Assembly (NCBI GenBank): GCA_944321165.1
Contig: CALUKE010000005.1
Span: 62,001-126,000, forward strand
DNA: 64,000 bases
Reading direction: 5' to 3'
Source: an uncultured Odoribacter sp.
Lineage (GTDB): Bacteria; Bacteroidota; Bacteroidia; Bacteroidales; Marinifilaceae
In this document: one piece after another, positions 1-10,100 of the stretch
Layout of the letters: the number at the start of each line of letters is the position of its first letter
Position numbering within the stretch: position 1 is the first letter of the stretch
Program-made: the position numbers and the translations under genes
The notes under the pieces: model-generated
The model's input: only the letters and a program-made list of their open reading frames with translations
Databases searched by the model: none
Told to the model about the DNA's origin: nothing

Positions 1-458
1 TCCCGGAAGGAGTAAATGCGTTCTTTGGCACGGGATTTCTCCTCATCCCGGCGGGCACCTCCAAAAGCGGCGTCGAATTTGTATTTGTCAAGGGCCTGCA
101 GCAACGCCTGGGTTTTCATCAGGTCTGTATGTACCTTACTGCCGTGAGTAAAGGGACCGACGCCTTCCTGAAAACCTTTCATGTTGGATTCTACGATCAG
201 ATCCCAATGATTTTCCCGCGCATATCGGTCCCGGAATTCGATCATTTCTTTGAATTTCCATTTCGAATCGATGTGCATCAATGGAAAGGGGACTTTCCCC
301 GGATAAAACGCTTTTTCTGCCAGACGGACCATGACCGAGGAGTCTTTGCCGATGGAGTAAAGCATGACTGGATTTTCGAATTCGGCCACTACTTCGCGGA
401 TGATGTGGATGGATTCGGCTTCCAGTTCTTTTAAATGACTGAGTTTATATGTTGACAT
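1..458 (-). CDS. cysD: Sulfate adenylyltransferase subunit 2 (partial, 3' end off the left edge)
   Basis: Small, catalytic PP-loop subunit of ATP sulfurylase, which makes adenosine 5'-phosphosulfate from ATP and sulfate in the cytoplasm together with the GTPase CysN. About 152 N-terminal residues are present. The start reads [15 protein letters not shown] and is followed by the N-type PP-loop ([11 protein letters not shown]) at about residues 32-42 and by [15 protein letters not shown] near the window edge, both typical of CysD. The ATG at 456-458 lies 8 bases after the cysC stop, so cysQ, cysC and cysD look co-transcribed. cysN would be expected just outside the window. The identification is firm; the rest of the protein is not visible. 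Confidence 0.93.
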   Translation of the reverse strand, partial: MSTYKLSHLKELEAESIHIIREVVAEFENPVMLYSIGKDSSVMVRLAEKAFYPGKVPFPLMHIDSKWKFKEMIEFRDRYARENHWDLIVESNMKGFQEGVGPFTHGSKVHTDLMKTQALLQALDKYKFDAAFGGARRDEEKSRAKERIYSFR

Positions 459-466
459 GTTCTTAT

Positions 467-1063
467 TTATTTTTCAATTTTCGGTAAAATGGCCTGTAAT
501 AATTGAGCCACCGATGTTTCTATCGGTTGGCGGGAAGTGTCGATGCTGACAAAGGGATGTTCCGGCACTTCAAAAGGGGAGGAGATGCCGGTAAATTCCT
601 GTATCTCACCTCGCCGGGCTTTGGCATACAGGCCTTTGACATCCCGCCGTTCGCATTCTTCGATGGGGGTGCTGACATATATTTCTAAAAAATCCGGTTT
701 TCCGATGATTTCCGATGCCATGCGGCGGATTGCATGGGTGGGACTGATGAAAGCCGCAATCGTAACGATTCCGCAGTCGACGAATAGCTTGGATACTTCT
801 GCGATGCGGCGGATATTTTCGGTGCGGTCGGCATCTGAAAAGCCCAGGTTGTTGTTGATGCCGCTCCGGATGTTGTCGCCGTCCAATATCCGGCACAGGA
901 AGCCCCGTTCGTACAATGCCCTTTCCAGGGCGATGGCCAGAGTGCTTTTCCCGGATCCGGACAAGCCGGTGAACCAGATCATGATGCCTTTTTGGTGCAG
1001 TAGGGCTTCGCGGTCTTTCCGCTGTAGCATTTTATCAAAAATCGGATAGATATTTTCCGTCAT
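467..1063 (-). CDS. cysC: Adenylyl-sulfate (APS) kinase
   Basis: Phosphorylates adenosine 5'-phosphosulfate to PAPS, the activated sulfate used for reduction or sulfonation. The 198-residue protein has the P-loop GLSGSGKS at residues 33-40, the following LDGDNIR segment that binds APS, and the [13 protein letters not shown] region found in all CysC proteins. The frame stays open upstream to 1222, but that would run into cysQ, and the conserved N-terminus [19 protein letters not shown] begins at the ATG at 1061-1063, so this start was chosen. It lies between cysQ (32 bases upstream) and cysD (8 bases downstream) in one minus-strand operon. Confidence 0.95.
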   Translation of the reverse strand: MTENIYPIFDKMLQRKDREALLHQKGIMIWFTGLSGSGKSTLAIALERALYERGFLCRILDGDNIRSGINNNLGFSDADRTENIRRIAEVSKLFVDCGIVTIAAFISPTHAIRRMASEIIGKPDFLEIYVSTPIEECERRDVKGLYAKARRGEIQEFTGISSPFEVPEHPFVSIDTSRQPIETSVAQLLQAILPKIEK

Positions 1064-1095
1064 ATGTGATCGTTTTATGGATTTTACAAGTGGTT

Positions 1096-1896
1096 TCATT
1101 GAACGATAAACCAGGGATTCTGGAGATTTTCCTTGTTGTAGGTCAACGGAGTGCGACCGTCTTCCCGGAAGATCTCTTTGTGGGCGGCTTTGACAATGGC
1201 ATGTCCGGCAGCAGTGTCCCATTCCATGGTCGGTGCAAAACGGGGATACACGTCCGCACTTCCTTCTGCGATCAGGCAGATTTTGATGGAACTGCCGATG
1301 GAGGTCAGCCGGATCGGAGCCTGTTTTTTTTCTATTTCCCGAATGAATGCTTCGGTTTCGGGGGTCAAGTGCGAACGGGAGGCTACAACCGTATAGGTAG
1401 GATCTTTTCGCTCAAGCGGCAGACGGACCGCCTGGCGTTCCAGTTCCTCGAATGTGATTTCGGACGGATGACCGATTTCATCTGCCCGGAACGCCCCTTG
1501 TTGGAGGGTTCCGTAGTACAGTCTTTTTTTCACTGGAATGTAAATGACTCCTAAAATGGGATTCCCGTTGTAGACTAGGGCGATGTTGACCGTGAATTCT
1601 CCGTTTCTTTTGATGAATTCTTTTGTGCCGTCCAACGGATCGACGATCCAGACCGTTTGCCACTCTTTGCGGACGGCATAATCAACAGCCCGGCTTTCTT
1701 CGCTGATGACCGGATAAGGCGTCTCTTTTAGAAAATCCAGAATGATGTCGTTGGATTTCCGGTCTGCGACAGTCAGAGGAGAATTGTCTGCTTTGTGTTC
1801 TATCTCAAAATCCGAAGCCGGATCGTCGTATATCCGAAGTATTGCTTCGCCAGCTTTCAGGGCGGCTTGAATCGCTTTTTCTAATAATGAATTCAT
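1096..1896 (-). CDS. cysQ: 3'(2'),5'-bisphosphate nucleotidase
   Basis: Member of the inositol-monophosphatase superfamily that hydrolyses 3'-phosphoadenosine 5'-phosphate (PAP) or PAPS, removing the by-product of PAPS use. In the 266-residue form the metal-binding motifs are SEES (about 65-68), DPLDGT (86-91) and WDTAAGHAI near the C-terminus. A longer reading to 1929 exists, but a promoter -7 box (1918-1925) sits inside that extension, which favours the ATG at 1894-1896 (MNSLLEKAIQAALKAG). It is the first gene of the cysQ-cysC-cysD run and so couples PAPS synthesis to PAP disposal. Confidence 0.93.
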   Translation of the reverse strand: MNSLLEKAIQAALKAGEAILRIYDDPASDFEIEHKADNSPLTVADRKSNDIILDFLKETPYPVISEESRAVDYAVRKEWQTVWIVDPLDGTKEFIKRNGEFTVNIALVYNGNPILGVIYIPVKKRLYYGTLQQGAFRADEIGHPSEITFEELERQAVRLPLERKDPTYTVVASRSHLTPETEAFIREIEKKQAPIRLTSIGSSIKICLIAEGSADVYPRFAPTMEWDTAAGHAIVKAAHKEIFREDGRTPLTYNKENLQNPWFIVQ

Positions 1897-1917
1897 CGTT
1901 TTTTCAGGAATGGTCGA

Positions 1918-1925
1918 CAAAGGTA
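1918..1925 (-). promoter_or_regulatory. Bacteroidota-type -7 box upstream of cysQ
   Basis: Minus-strand TACCTTTG matches the TAnnTTTG -7 consensus of the major Bacteroidota sigma factor and lies 22 bases before the chosen cysQ start. No convincing TTTG is seen about 20 bases further upstream, so only half of the promoter is supported. Confidence 0.5.
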
Positions 1926-1978
1926 TCAATTTTTTTAATAATAATCACGATTAGAGAAAGCGATTCAATCAGAATCAT

Positions 1979-1986
1979 TATCTTTG
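1979..1986 (+). promoter_or_regulatory. Bacteroidota-type -7 box upstream of purL
   Basis: TATCTTTG matches the TAnnTTTG consensus and ends 40 bases before the purL ATG. A clear -33 TTTG is not visible. No PurR box or purine riboswitch fold could be recognised in the 130 bases between cysQ and purL. Confidence 0.5.
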
Positions 1987-2026
1987 TGTGCTTTTAATCA
2001 CGTGAAATAATTTTATTATACAAAGC

Positions 2027-5000
2027 ATGACTATAGTTTTCTATCAGAAAGACGCTACGATATATGCTGTACAGTATCGGACGTCTGAAAATCCTCTTGA
2101 TGTCAGTAAATTGGAATGGTTGTTCAATGGAGCCCGGAAAGTGCAGGGCGATGCTTTGAACGGTTATTTTGTCGGCCCTCGTCGGGAAATGATCACGCCC
2201 TGGAGTACGAATGCGGTGGAGATCACCCAGAACATGGGTATCGACGGTATTGTCCGGATTGAAGAATTTACGCAGACAGCTTGTGAGAAGACTCCCTATG
2301 ATCCGATGTTGCAGGCTTTTTACAAGGGCTTGGATCAGCAAGTATTTACCATTGACAGGCAGCCGGATCCGATTGTATATATCGAGGATATCCGGGCCTA
2401 TAATGTGCAGGAAGGATTGGCGCTGAATCCGGATGAGATCGCTTATCTGGAGGGACTGGCCGGGAAACTGGGACGCAAATTGACCGATTCGGAAGTATTC
2501 GGTTTCTCCCAGGTGAATTCGGAACACTGCCGGCACAAAATTTTCAACGGTACCTTTATCATTGACGGAGAGGAAAAGGAAAGCACGCTTTTCAAACTGA
2601 TCAAGAAAACATCTCAGGAGAATCCCAACCGGATTGTTTCGGCCTATAAGGACAATTGTGCCTTTATCGACGGACCGGAGGCGGTGCAGTTTGCTCCGCA
2701 TACACACGACGGACCGGATTTTTATGAGACGCGTGATATAGAGACGGTCATATCGTTGAAAGCGGAAACACATAATTTCCCGACGACCGTTGAGCCTTTC
2801 AACGGGGCAGCAACCGGTAGCGGCGGTGAAATCCGCGACCGTATCGCCGGCGGACAGGCGGCTTTGCCCTTGGCGGGTACGGCGGTTTATATGACTTCCT
2901 ATCCCCGGCTGGAGGCCTCCCGGAAGTGGGAACAGGCAATCAATCCCCGGAAATGGCTCTACCAGACTCCGGAAGATATTCTCATCAAGGCTTCGAATGG
3001 AGCTTCCGATTTCGGAAATAAGTTCGGACAACCCTTGATTTGCGGTTCTTTGCTGACTTTTGAACACGAGGAAGACGGCCGTACTTATGGATACGATAAG
3101 GTCATCATGCAGGCGGGTGGAGTCGGTTATGGCAATCGGCAGCAGGCAATGAAGCATACGCCGGAAGTCGGTGATCAGGTGGTTCTGCTGGGTGGTGACA
3201 ATTACCGGATCGGGATGGGCGGCGGTGCCGTTTCTTCGGTCGATACCGGTCTGTATGCCGGAGCCATCGAGTTGAATGCCGTACAGCGTTCCAATCCGGA
3301 GATGCAGAAACGGGTCTATAATGCTATTCGGGCCATGGCCGAAAGCGAGGTCAATCCGATCGTTTCCATCCATGATCATGGCGCCGGCGGACACCTGAAC
3401 TGTTTGTCGGAATTGGTAGAGGAAACCGGCGGAAAGATCCATCTGGAGAAATTGCCGATCGGAGATCCGACTCTGTCGGCCAAAGAGATTGTCGGTAACG
3501 AGTCGCAGGAACGGATGGGATTGGTTATGAAAGAGAAAGATGTGGCTGAATTGCAGCGTATTGCCGACCGGGAGCGTTCGCCGATGTATGTCATCGGAGA
3601 GACGACCGGCGATCAGCGCTTTACCTTTGAAAATGCCCGGACTCATGAAAAACCGATTGATCTGGAATTGAAAGATATGTTTGGAAATCCTCCCAGGACG
3701 ATCATGGAGGATAAAACCATAAAAGAAAAGTATGCCGATCTGGAGTATTCGGCTGATCAACTCGAATCTTACCTGGAACAGGTGTTGCAGATCGAGGCGG
3801 TAGCTGCGAAGGATTGGTTGACCAATAAGGTGGACCGTTCGGTGTCGGGACGTGTTGTTCGGCAACAGTGTGTCGGTCCGCTGCATCTGCCGTTGAGTGA
3901 TGTGGCTGCCGTTGCCTTGGATTATTCCGGATATCGGGGAATTGCCACCTCTATCGGACATGCTCCGGTAGCCGCCATGGCGAATGCGTCGGCCGGATCG
4001 CGTCTGGCCATTGCCGAGGCGCTGACCAATCTGGTGTGGGCTCCGATTGAAAAAGGACTGAAGGGCGTGTCGCTTTCTGCCAACTGGATGTGGCCATGCC
4101 GGAACGAGGGCGAGGATGCCCGTTTGTACCAGGCGGTGCAGGCAGCCAGTGATTTTGCCATTGAGCTGGGAGTAAATATCCCTACCGGTAAGGATTCTTT
4201 GTCCATGACCCAGAAGTACGGGAACAGGAAAGTATATGCTCCGGGTACGGTGATCATCTCTACCGTGGGGGAGGTGAACGATTTCCGGAAGATTGTGGTG
4301 CCGGTATTGAAGGATGATCCGGCTACCGAGATCGTATATGTCGATTTTTCTTTCGATAAACTGAAACTGGGAGGCTCCAGTTTTGCCCAGATTTTGAATA
4401 AGGTGGGCAAAGAGGTGCCGGATGTCAAGGATAGCGATTATTTTGTAAAAGCCTTTACGGTTGTCCAGCAGTTGGTGGCCGAAGGGGTAGTATTGGCCGG
4501 GCATGATATTTCTGCCGGCGGTATGATTACAGCTTTGCTTGAAATGTGTTTCGCGGACAATCGCTTGGGCTTGGACATCGATTTGTCCTTCCTGGCGGAG
4601 AAAGACGTCATCAAGATTCTGTTTGCTGAAAATCCGGGCGTGCTGATTCAGATTGCCGATAAAGAGGCCAAACGGGTGGCTGCCCTGTTGGAGGAGGCCG
4701 GAGTGGCATACGCATTCCTGGGTAAACCGGGGAAAGCCGGTCAGCTGAACCTGAAGAAAGATGCGGCCGGCTGGTCGCTGGATATTCCATCCTTGCGGGA
4801 TCTCTGGTTCAAGACCTCTTATTTGCTGGATCGTCGTCAGAGTGGAGAAGAAAAAGCGCTGGAAAGATACAGAAGCTATAAAAAGAACGAATTGAAATAC
4901 CACTTCCCGAAAGGGTTTACCGGTAAACTGGCTGATCTGGGATTGCAATTGGATCGGAAGACCCGATCCGGCATCCGGGCGGCCGTGATCCGGGAGAAGG

Positions 5001-5731
5001 GGTGTCAGTGTGAACGCGAGACCGCCTGGGCTTTGCATCTTGCCGGTTTCGATGTGAAGGATGTACACATGACCGACCTGGTCAGCGGACGGGAAACACT
5101 CGAAGATGTTCATATGATCGTGTATGTCGGCGGATTTTCGAATTCGGATGTGCTGGGGTCTGCGAAAGGCTGGGCCGGTGCTTTCAAATACAATGAAAAA
5201 GCCCGTCAGGCATTGGAGAATTTCTACAAACGCGAGGATACCTTGAGTTTAGGCATCTGTAATGGCTGTCAGCTGGCGGTTGAGTTGGGATTGATCTATC
5301 CCGAACACCCGGAGATGCCGAAGATGTTGCACAACGATTCGCATAAGTTCGAATCCGGATTTGTCAACGTCACCATTCAGCCGAACAATTCCGTGATGTT
5401 GAAGTCGTTGGCCGGCAGCCGTCTGGGAATTTGGGTGTCTCATGGGGAAGGAAAGTTCAGTCTGCCGTATGCCGAAAGTGAATACAACATTCCGATCAAA
5501 TACAGTTATGACGCCTATCCGGCCAATCCGAACGGTTCGCCCTTTGCCACTGCCGCTATTTGCAGCAAGGATGGTCGTCACCTGGCCATGATGCCCCACC
5601 TGGAGCGTTCGATTTATCCCTGGAACTGGGCTTATTATGCCGAGGGTCGGGAAGCTGATGAAGTCAGCCCCTGGATCGAGGCTTTTGTGAATGCCCGGAA
5701 ATGGGTGGAAGAAAGGCTCAAGAACCGTTGA
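2027..5731 (+). CDS. purL: Phosphoribosylformylglycinamidine synthase, single-chain form
   Basis: Catalyses step four of purine biosynthesis: FGAR, ATP and glutamine give FGAM. At 1234 residues it is the large single-chain type, with a PurS-like N-terminal region, the linker and PurM-like synthase domains (SEHCRHKIF near residue 165; KAETHNFPTTVEPFNGAATG near 245-265) and a C-terminal class I glutamine amidotransferase with nucleophile Cys about 1078 (GICNGC) and the His-Glu pair in MMPHLER. The separate PurS/PurL/PurQ arrangement of other bacteria is therefore not needed. It stands alone between the divergent cys genes and a hairpin terminator. A very long antisense frame across it is a coding shadow. 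Confidence 0.97.
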   Translation: MTIVFYQKDATIYAVQYRTSENPLDVSKLEWLFNGARKVQGDALNGYFVGPRREMITPWSTNAVEITQNMGIDGIVRIEEFTQTACEKTPYDPMLQAFYKGLDQQVFTIDRQPDPIVYIEDIRAYNVQEGLALNPDEIAYLEGLAGKLGRKLTDSEVFGFSQVNSEHCRHKIFNGTFIIDGEEKESTLFKLIKKTSQENPNRIVSAYKDNCAFIDGPEAVQFAPHTHDGPDFYETRDIETVISLKAETHNFPTTVEPFNGAATGSGGEIRDRIAGGQAALPLAGTAVYMTSYPRLEASRKWEQAINPRKWLYQTPEDILIKASNGASDFGNKFGQPLICGSLLTFEHEEDGRTYGYDKVIMQAGGVGYGNRQQAMKHTPEVGDQVVLLGGDNYRIGMGGGAVSSVDTGLYAGAIELNAVQRSNPEMQKRVYNAIRAMAESEVNPIVSIHDHGAGGHLNCLSELVEETGGKIHLEKLPIGDPTLSAKEIVGNESQERMGLVMKEKDVAELQRIADRERSPMYVIGETTGDQRFTFENARTHEKPIDLELKDMFGNPPRTIMEDKTIKEKYADLEYSADQLESYLEQVLQIEAVAAKDWLTNKVDRSVSGRVVRQQCVGPLHLPLSDVAAVALDYSGYRGIATSIGHAPVAAMANASAGSRLAIAEALTNLVWAPIEKGLKGVSLSANWMWPCRNEGEDARLYQAVQAASDFAIELGVNIPTGKDSLSMTQKYGNRKVYAPGTVIISTVGEVNDFRKIVVPVLKDDPATEIVYVDFSFDKLKLGGSSFAQILNKVGKEVPDVKDSDYFVKAFTVVQQLVAEGVVLAGHDISAGGMITALLEMCFADNRLGLDIDLSFLAEKDVIKILFAENPGVLIQIADKEAKRVAALLEEAGVAYAFLGKPGKAGQLNLKKDAAGWSLDIPSLRDLWFKTSYLLDRRQSGEEKALERYRSYKKNELKYHFPKGFTGKLADLGLQLDRKTRSGIRAAVIREKGCQCERETAWALHLAGFDVKDVHMTDLVSGRETLEDVHMIVYVGGFSNSDVLGSAKGWAGAFKYNEKARQALENFYKREDTLSLGICNGCQLAVELGLIYPEHPEMPKMLHNDSHKFESGFVNVTIQPNNSVMLKSLAGSRLGIWVSHGEGKFSLPYAESEYNIPIKYSYDAYPANPNGSPFATAAICSKDGRHLAMMPHLERSIYPWNWAYYAEGREADEVSPWIEAFVNARKWVEERLKNR

Positions 5732-5757
5732 GCATATTCATCAACAGAATTTATAGG

Positions 5758-5790
5758 GAGAGGGGAGGTTTACAGTCCCCTCTCTTGTTG
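5758..5790 (+). terminator. Hairpin terminator after purL
   Basis: A 9-bp perfect stem (GAGAGGGGA at 5758-5766 with TCCCCTCTC at 5776-5784) and a 9-base loop are followed by TTGTTG. It lies 27 bases after the purL stop and just before the next start codon. The T-run is short, so efficiency is uncertain. Confidence 0.7.
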
Positions 5791-5798
5791 TCAGACAG

Positions 5799-7028
5799 AT
5801 GTATAAGAGAGGAATTTTTTTATTTTTTCTGTTTTTCTGTTGTTTGGAAAACGGATGGGCACAGCCTGCCGGGAAGATTTTGCAGATATTGGAGCGAATC
5901 CAGCAGACCTATGTGAAAATGAAGACCTTGACAGCCCGGCAGACCATCATACTCGGTTCCCCTCAGCCGGAAACCGATTTGATTGTCGGACATTTGGAGG
6001 GATCGGTCTGTTTGAAAAAACAGGCTGCAGACAGTTTGCTGGGCTGGAATTTTGTGAATACATTCTGTATGGAAGAAAGAGGAGAAGGGTATCAGGTGTA
6101 TTATCTCGGGGATAGTCTGGTGTATCTTACTCTGGAAAATGTATTGATGGAGAAGGATCCTGCAACGAAAAGCGATACGGAGTGGGGATTCGGAACTTTT
6201 CAAAAGTGGCAGCAAAAGGTTTGTTTATACTATGATCGTCTTTGTCTGCCGGATTCTGTATTCCAGCAGCGCTATCCGGAGGATGCCTGGCTGGTTGGCG
6301 CGATTTCGCTGGCGGCAGATACGGTCATTGACGGGCGTCACTGTTATGTGCTGGAAAATCGTCAGACCGGTACTGTCCCGAAGTTGCAGGTCGATACCCG
6401 TAACTATGAACGTTTGGCTGTAGATAAGCAGAGTTATTTACCTGTATGTCTGTTTACACACTTTGTTCGGAATGTGAAAGGGAAACCTCATATCGATCAG
6501 AAAAATCAGACACAGTTGCATGAGTGGCGGTTAAACGAACCTGTTCCCGATTCTGTTTTTTCCATTCCGGAGATAATCCGTTCCGAAGCGGTTCCGGCGG
6601 TGGAAGAACTGCAGGAGGGAGATCGAATGCCGGACGGGAATTTGATCAATATGCAGGGTGATACTCTTGCTTTGTATGATTTCGAGGCGGAACGGATGGT
6701 ATTGGAATTCTGTTATATTGGTTGTGGGGCCTGTGCCTTGGCTTTCGATGAAATTCAGGAACATGTTCTGGATGTCTGTGAACAGAAAAAATACCTGTTT
6801 CTTTGCATCAATCCGCTTGATTCATACGGTTTGATGAAAAAGTATGTGCAAGAAATGTCTGTTGCCTGTCCTTATTTGAAAGGAGAAAGTCAATGGGTTA
6901 AACAGTGTGGAATTACCGGTTTCCCCCGTTTTTTCGTTCTGGACCGTAATTTCCGGATTCGGAAAGTGATTTCGGGTTATTGGGAAGGAATGGGAAAATA
7001 TCTTCGGGAGTTTTTGCTTGAAGATTAG
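5799..7028 (+). CDS. Secreted TlpA-like thioredoxin-fold protein
   Basis: A 409-residue protein with an N-terminal signal peptide (hydrophobic residues 6-17, likely cleavage after GWAQ). The first roughly 280 residues have no recognised enzyme motif and resemble the beta-rich outer-membrane-lipoprotein-like region found in Bacteroidota redox proteins. The last 130 residues form a TlpA/AhpC-type thioredoxin fold: EGDRMPDGNLINMQGD leads into it, the CXXC is present in CYIGCGACALAF, and the cis-proline strand GITGFPRFFVLD follows. Predicted role is a periplasmic thiol-disulfide reductase, with unknown partner. It is convergent with the GH127 gene and separated from it by a perfect 35-bp inverted repeat. 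Confidence 0.75.
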   Translation: MYKRGIFLFFLFFCCLENGWAQPAGKILQILERIQQTYVKMKTLTARQTIILGSPQPETDLIVGHLEGSVCLKKQAADSLLGWNFVNTFCMEERGEGYQVYYLGDSLVYLTLENVLMEKDPATKSDTEWGFGTFQKWQQKVCLYYDRLCLPDSVFQQRYPEDAWLVGAISLAADTVIDGRHCYVLENRQTGTVPKLQVDTRNYERLAVDKQSYLPVCLFTHFVRNVKGKPHIDQKNQTQLHEWRLNEPVPDSVFSIPEIIRSEAVPAVEELQEGDRMPDGNLINMQGDTLALYDFEAERMVLEFCYIGCGACALAFDEIQEHVLDVCEQKKYLFLCINPLDSYGLMKKYVQEMSVACPYLKGESQWVKQCGITGFPRFFVLDRNFRIRKVISGYWEGMGKYLREFLLED

Positions 7029-7031
7029 AGC

Positions 7032-7102
7032 ATCCAAGCTGGTGTAACTTTCCGGAAAAAGCAGGAATCCTGCTTTTTCCGGAAAGTTACACCAGCTTGG
7101 AT
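7032..7102. terminator. Perfect 35-bp inverted repeat between convergent genes (bidirectional terminator)
   Basis: Bases 7032-7066 and 7068-7102 are exact reverse complements around a single central base at 7067. The repeat starts 4 bases after the stop of the upstream plus-strand gene and ends inside the stop codon of the minus-strand GH127 gene. Each arm contains a run of five A or T next to the centre. Position between convergent genes suggests a shared terminator, but the length and perfection exceed what termination needs. Confidence 0.75.
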
Positions 7103-10100
7103 TATAGCCCCATGGCGGTTTTCAGGCGGGTGACGGCCGTTTCGATCATATCGTGGGTGCCGCTGCCGTCGGTTACATATTCCATGACCATGCGGGCGTA
7201 TTCGACCGCTTCTTTCAAGGCTGCACTGGTGGATTCGTCGATGGTACCGGCCCGTCTCAACAAGCCGGACAAGGGTCTCAAATCTTCCATTTCTGGCAAA
7301 TTACCCGGTCGCATGGTGTTGATGGCAGTATTTAAACTGGAAACGATGGCATTCACCTCTTCCTGCGAGTAATTTTTGTCTTTATTGTCGTATACCCCTT
7401 GGGCCTCTTCCAGGGTTTTGGTCAGGCGGAGATAGCCGAAATGGGCCCAGGGAGCAAATTCGGGTACTTTTACCGTCAGTGCGTTCCATTTTTCCTGAGC
7501 AGTGGTCCGTTCCTGGGCGATATTCAGCAACTCTTGCAGTTGGGTTTTGTCGACCTCTTTGGCCAGTACCAAACCGGATACGGCATCCTGTAAAGCCAGT
7601 GTTTGCCGGTCGATGATGATTTGCCGGTCGCTGTCGTTCAAGATGTTTTGTGTGGTTTGGATTTCTGCCTGCAACTGCTGGAAGCTATTGCCGGTATACA
7701 AAGACGCATCGTAGTTCCTTGCGTTGAGCAGGGCTGTTTCCAGCAGACTCTTGTCCAGCCGGGTGGCTTTCAGTCCTTCTGTTGCCTGATCGATGGCTGT
7801 AATGGCAGCAGAAATGGAACTGCCGCTTACCGTCGTTGCTTCCATCAGTTTTTTCCCTGTTTTTTCCGCTGATTTCAGTGGAGAGAAACTGGCCCTGGTA
7901 TAGTTCTTTTTGTGGTATACCGTGATTTCCCTCAGTTTGGTCGCCAGGGCTGTTTTCAGTTCGGCCGTGGGATCCTTGACCTGATTGATGCGGAAATAGT
8001 GGGTTGAATGTTCATGTCTGTAATAGTCCGGCTGGAAAGTTTTTCCGCCCTGAGTCAGCATGTACAGGTTGCCATTGGTGCCTGTTTGCAGGCCGTTGGA
8101 GGAAACGGGGGTGATGGAAGCCAGATAGGGATCGATATTGAGAGTCGCTTCTTTCCAGTTTGTTATGTCTGTGGCGGTCATGGCCAGAGGTCCGTACATC
8201 AGGGTGCCTACCCAGGCACTTTCAAGCGGTTCGCCGTCTTTGCTGGCAATTTCTGCCGACAATTTGTCCGGACCGTAGTCGATGTGTTTCGTAAACGGCA
8301 TCACCACTTCCACGACATCTCCCGCTTGCCACTGACGATAAGGAATCTGCACATAGGAGCAGGGAGTATATTCCGAAGCCAGGGACTTGCCGTTGAGTTT
8401 TACGTCAAAACCGTTTGTGGCCCAGTAGGGTACCCGCAGTTTCATGGCGAAGGAGGCTCCGCCCTCGTTTATTTTAATGACCGATTGTTCGGCCGGCCAC
8501 AGGCATTCCTGTCGGATTGTCACTCCTTTTTCCTTCCAGTGGAGAGTGGTGGGCATATACAAGCCGACCCACAGGGTCGAATCGGAAACAAAATAGGTGG
8601 CTTCCTGATATTTGACGTGATTTTCTGAACCGGTTCCACCGCAACAGGTTGACTGAGGGGTTTCGTTGCCCCAGGGTTTGGAGGCGTTCATGCCTACGGC
8701 GTATTGATAAGTGGTCTGGTAGTGCACCGGATTCAGAGAGCCTACGATCTGATTGTACAGTGTACGTTCGTAATAGTCCATGTAGCGGGCGTCATTCGGA
8801 TGGAGACAATTGAGTTCTTTGGTCAGTTTCAGCAGGTTATAGGCACAGCAGGTTTCGTTGATATTCGGATTGGAATGGCTGTCCCCTTCAGAAACGCCGT
8901 TCATGACCATGCTCAGTATCTGGGTGTAGGGCTGACGGAACATTTCTCCGTTCCCGACACCTCCCGTGGCATAACGGTAACGACCTTGTATCATATTCCA
9001 GAAATTTTCGGAAAGGTGATAATAGAAGGGATCGTGATTGCTGAGGTAGCTTCTCAAAGCCGCAATGATCATGGGAATATGCTGATTGGCGTGACGGGTG
9101 CGGATATTGTCGATATTCCTTGAAAGTGGAACGAAAAAGGCCGGACTGTCAAAACAGTTGGAGGCTTCCAGTAAACGGGCTTTGTCTTCCGGGTCGCTGA
9201 CCATTTCGGAGAGGCGTGCCAGCGATTCACCTATACCTCCGACTTCTCCGGCGATGTACATGTTCCACATTTCATAGCGGTTGCCTGGGCGGGCTCTGCG
9301 TTCATCCTGGGTGCCGTCGGTCTTGACATAAGTCCGGTAATGCATCCGGTTCCAGACCCACAATCCCATGTCTTTGGCGATGAGGAGGGCTTTGTCGGCT
9401 ACTGCCGGATCGTCCATGTAGGTGGCGATGTCGATCAGGCCGGCCAGCTGTTTGTGGATGGAATAATAAGGGGCCCATACCCAGTCGGAGTTGTTGTAGG
9501 CCCGATACATCTCGATCAGGGCTGGATGATGGGCCGGGATAGCGTTCAGATAGCCGTAACCGTAAGTGGCCCATTTGGTTTTGTGTTCGTCGAATGCTTC
9601 CCAGGTGCCTTTCATCGTTCTCAGTTCCTCGTCGGGGGCAAAGTCCCGTGCTTCCCAATACCGTCCCAATTCATCATGCCAGACGAAGGTACGTTCCTGG
9701 CATTCCCGCAATTCATTGACCATGCGGGTGATGTTACGGTACAGTATCGCTTTCTGCTCCGGATCGGTGGCAGCGGCATAAGCCAGCGCCAGGGCGGACA
9801 TGTAATGTCCGGATCCGTGCCCCTTCAGTTTGATTTCCGGAGAATCCCAGCCGTCGGAACGGGTATACCCTTCTGTACTCAGTCCGTAGGTATCCCGGTA
9901 GTTATACAATTGTTGGGTAACATCCCAGCTGATGATTTCCCGGATGGCCAGATCCCGGTTGGAGGTCAGACGGTTGTCTCCGTCGATTGTCACATCGGTC
10001 AAGGGAACGGTATGGGCTGCCACTTGTGTCGGCGTATCCTCATACTCCTTTACGACTTCTATGTTCGCTTGAATCGGATAACCTTCGTCTGTCGTTTCAT

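Noticed and set aside
1064..1222. N-terminal extension of cysC
   Set aside because: It overlaps cysQ and the extra residues are not CysC-like; the conserved N-terminus starts at 1063.
1994..5113. Open frame of more than 1000 codons on the minus strand opposite purL
   Set aside because: It lies wholly antisense to a well-conserved purL gene, has no recognisable domain and an unnatural composition. It is a shadow caused by the codon bias of purL.
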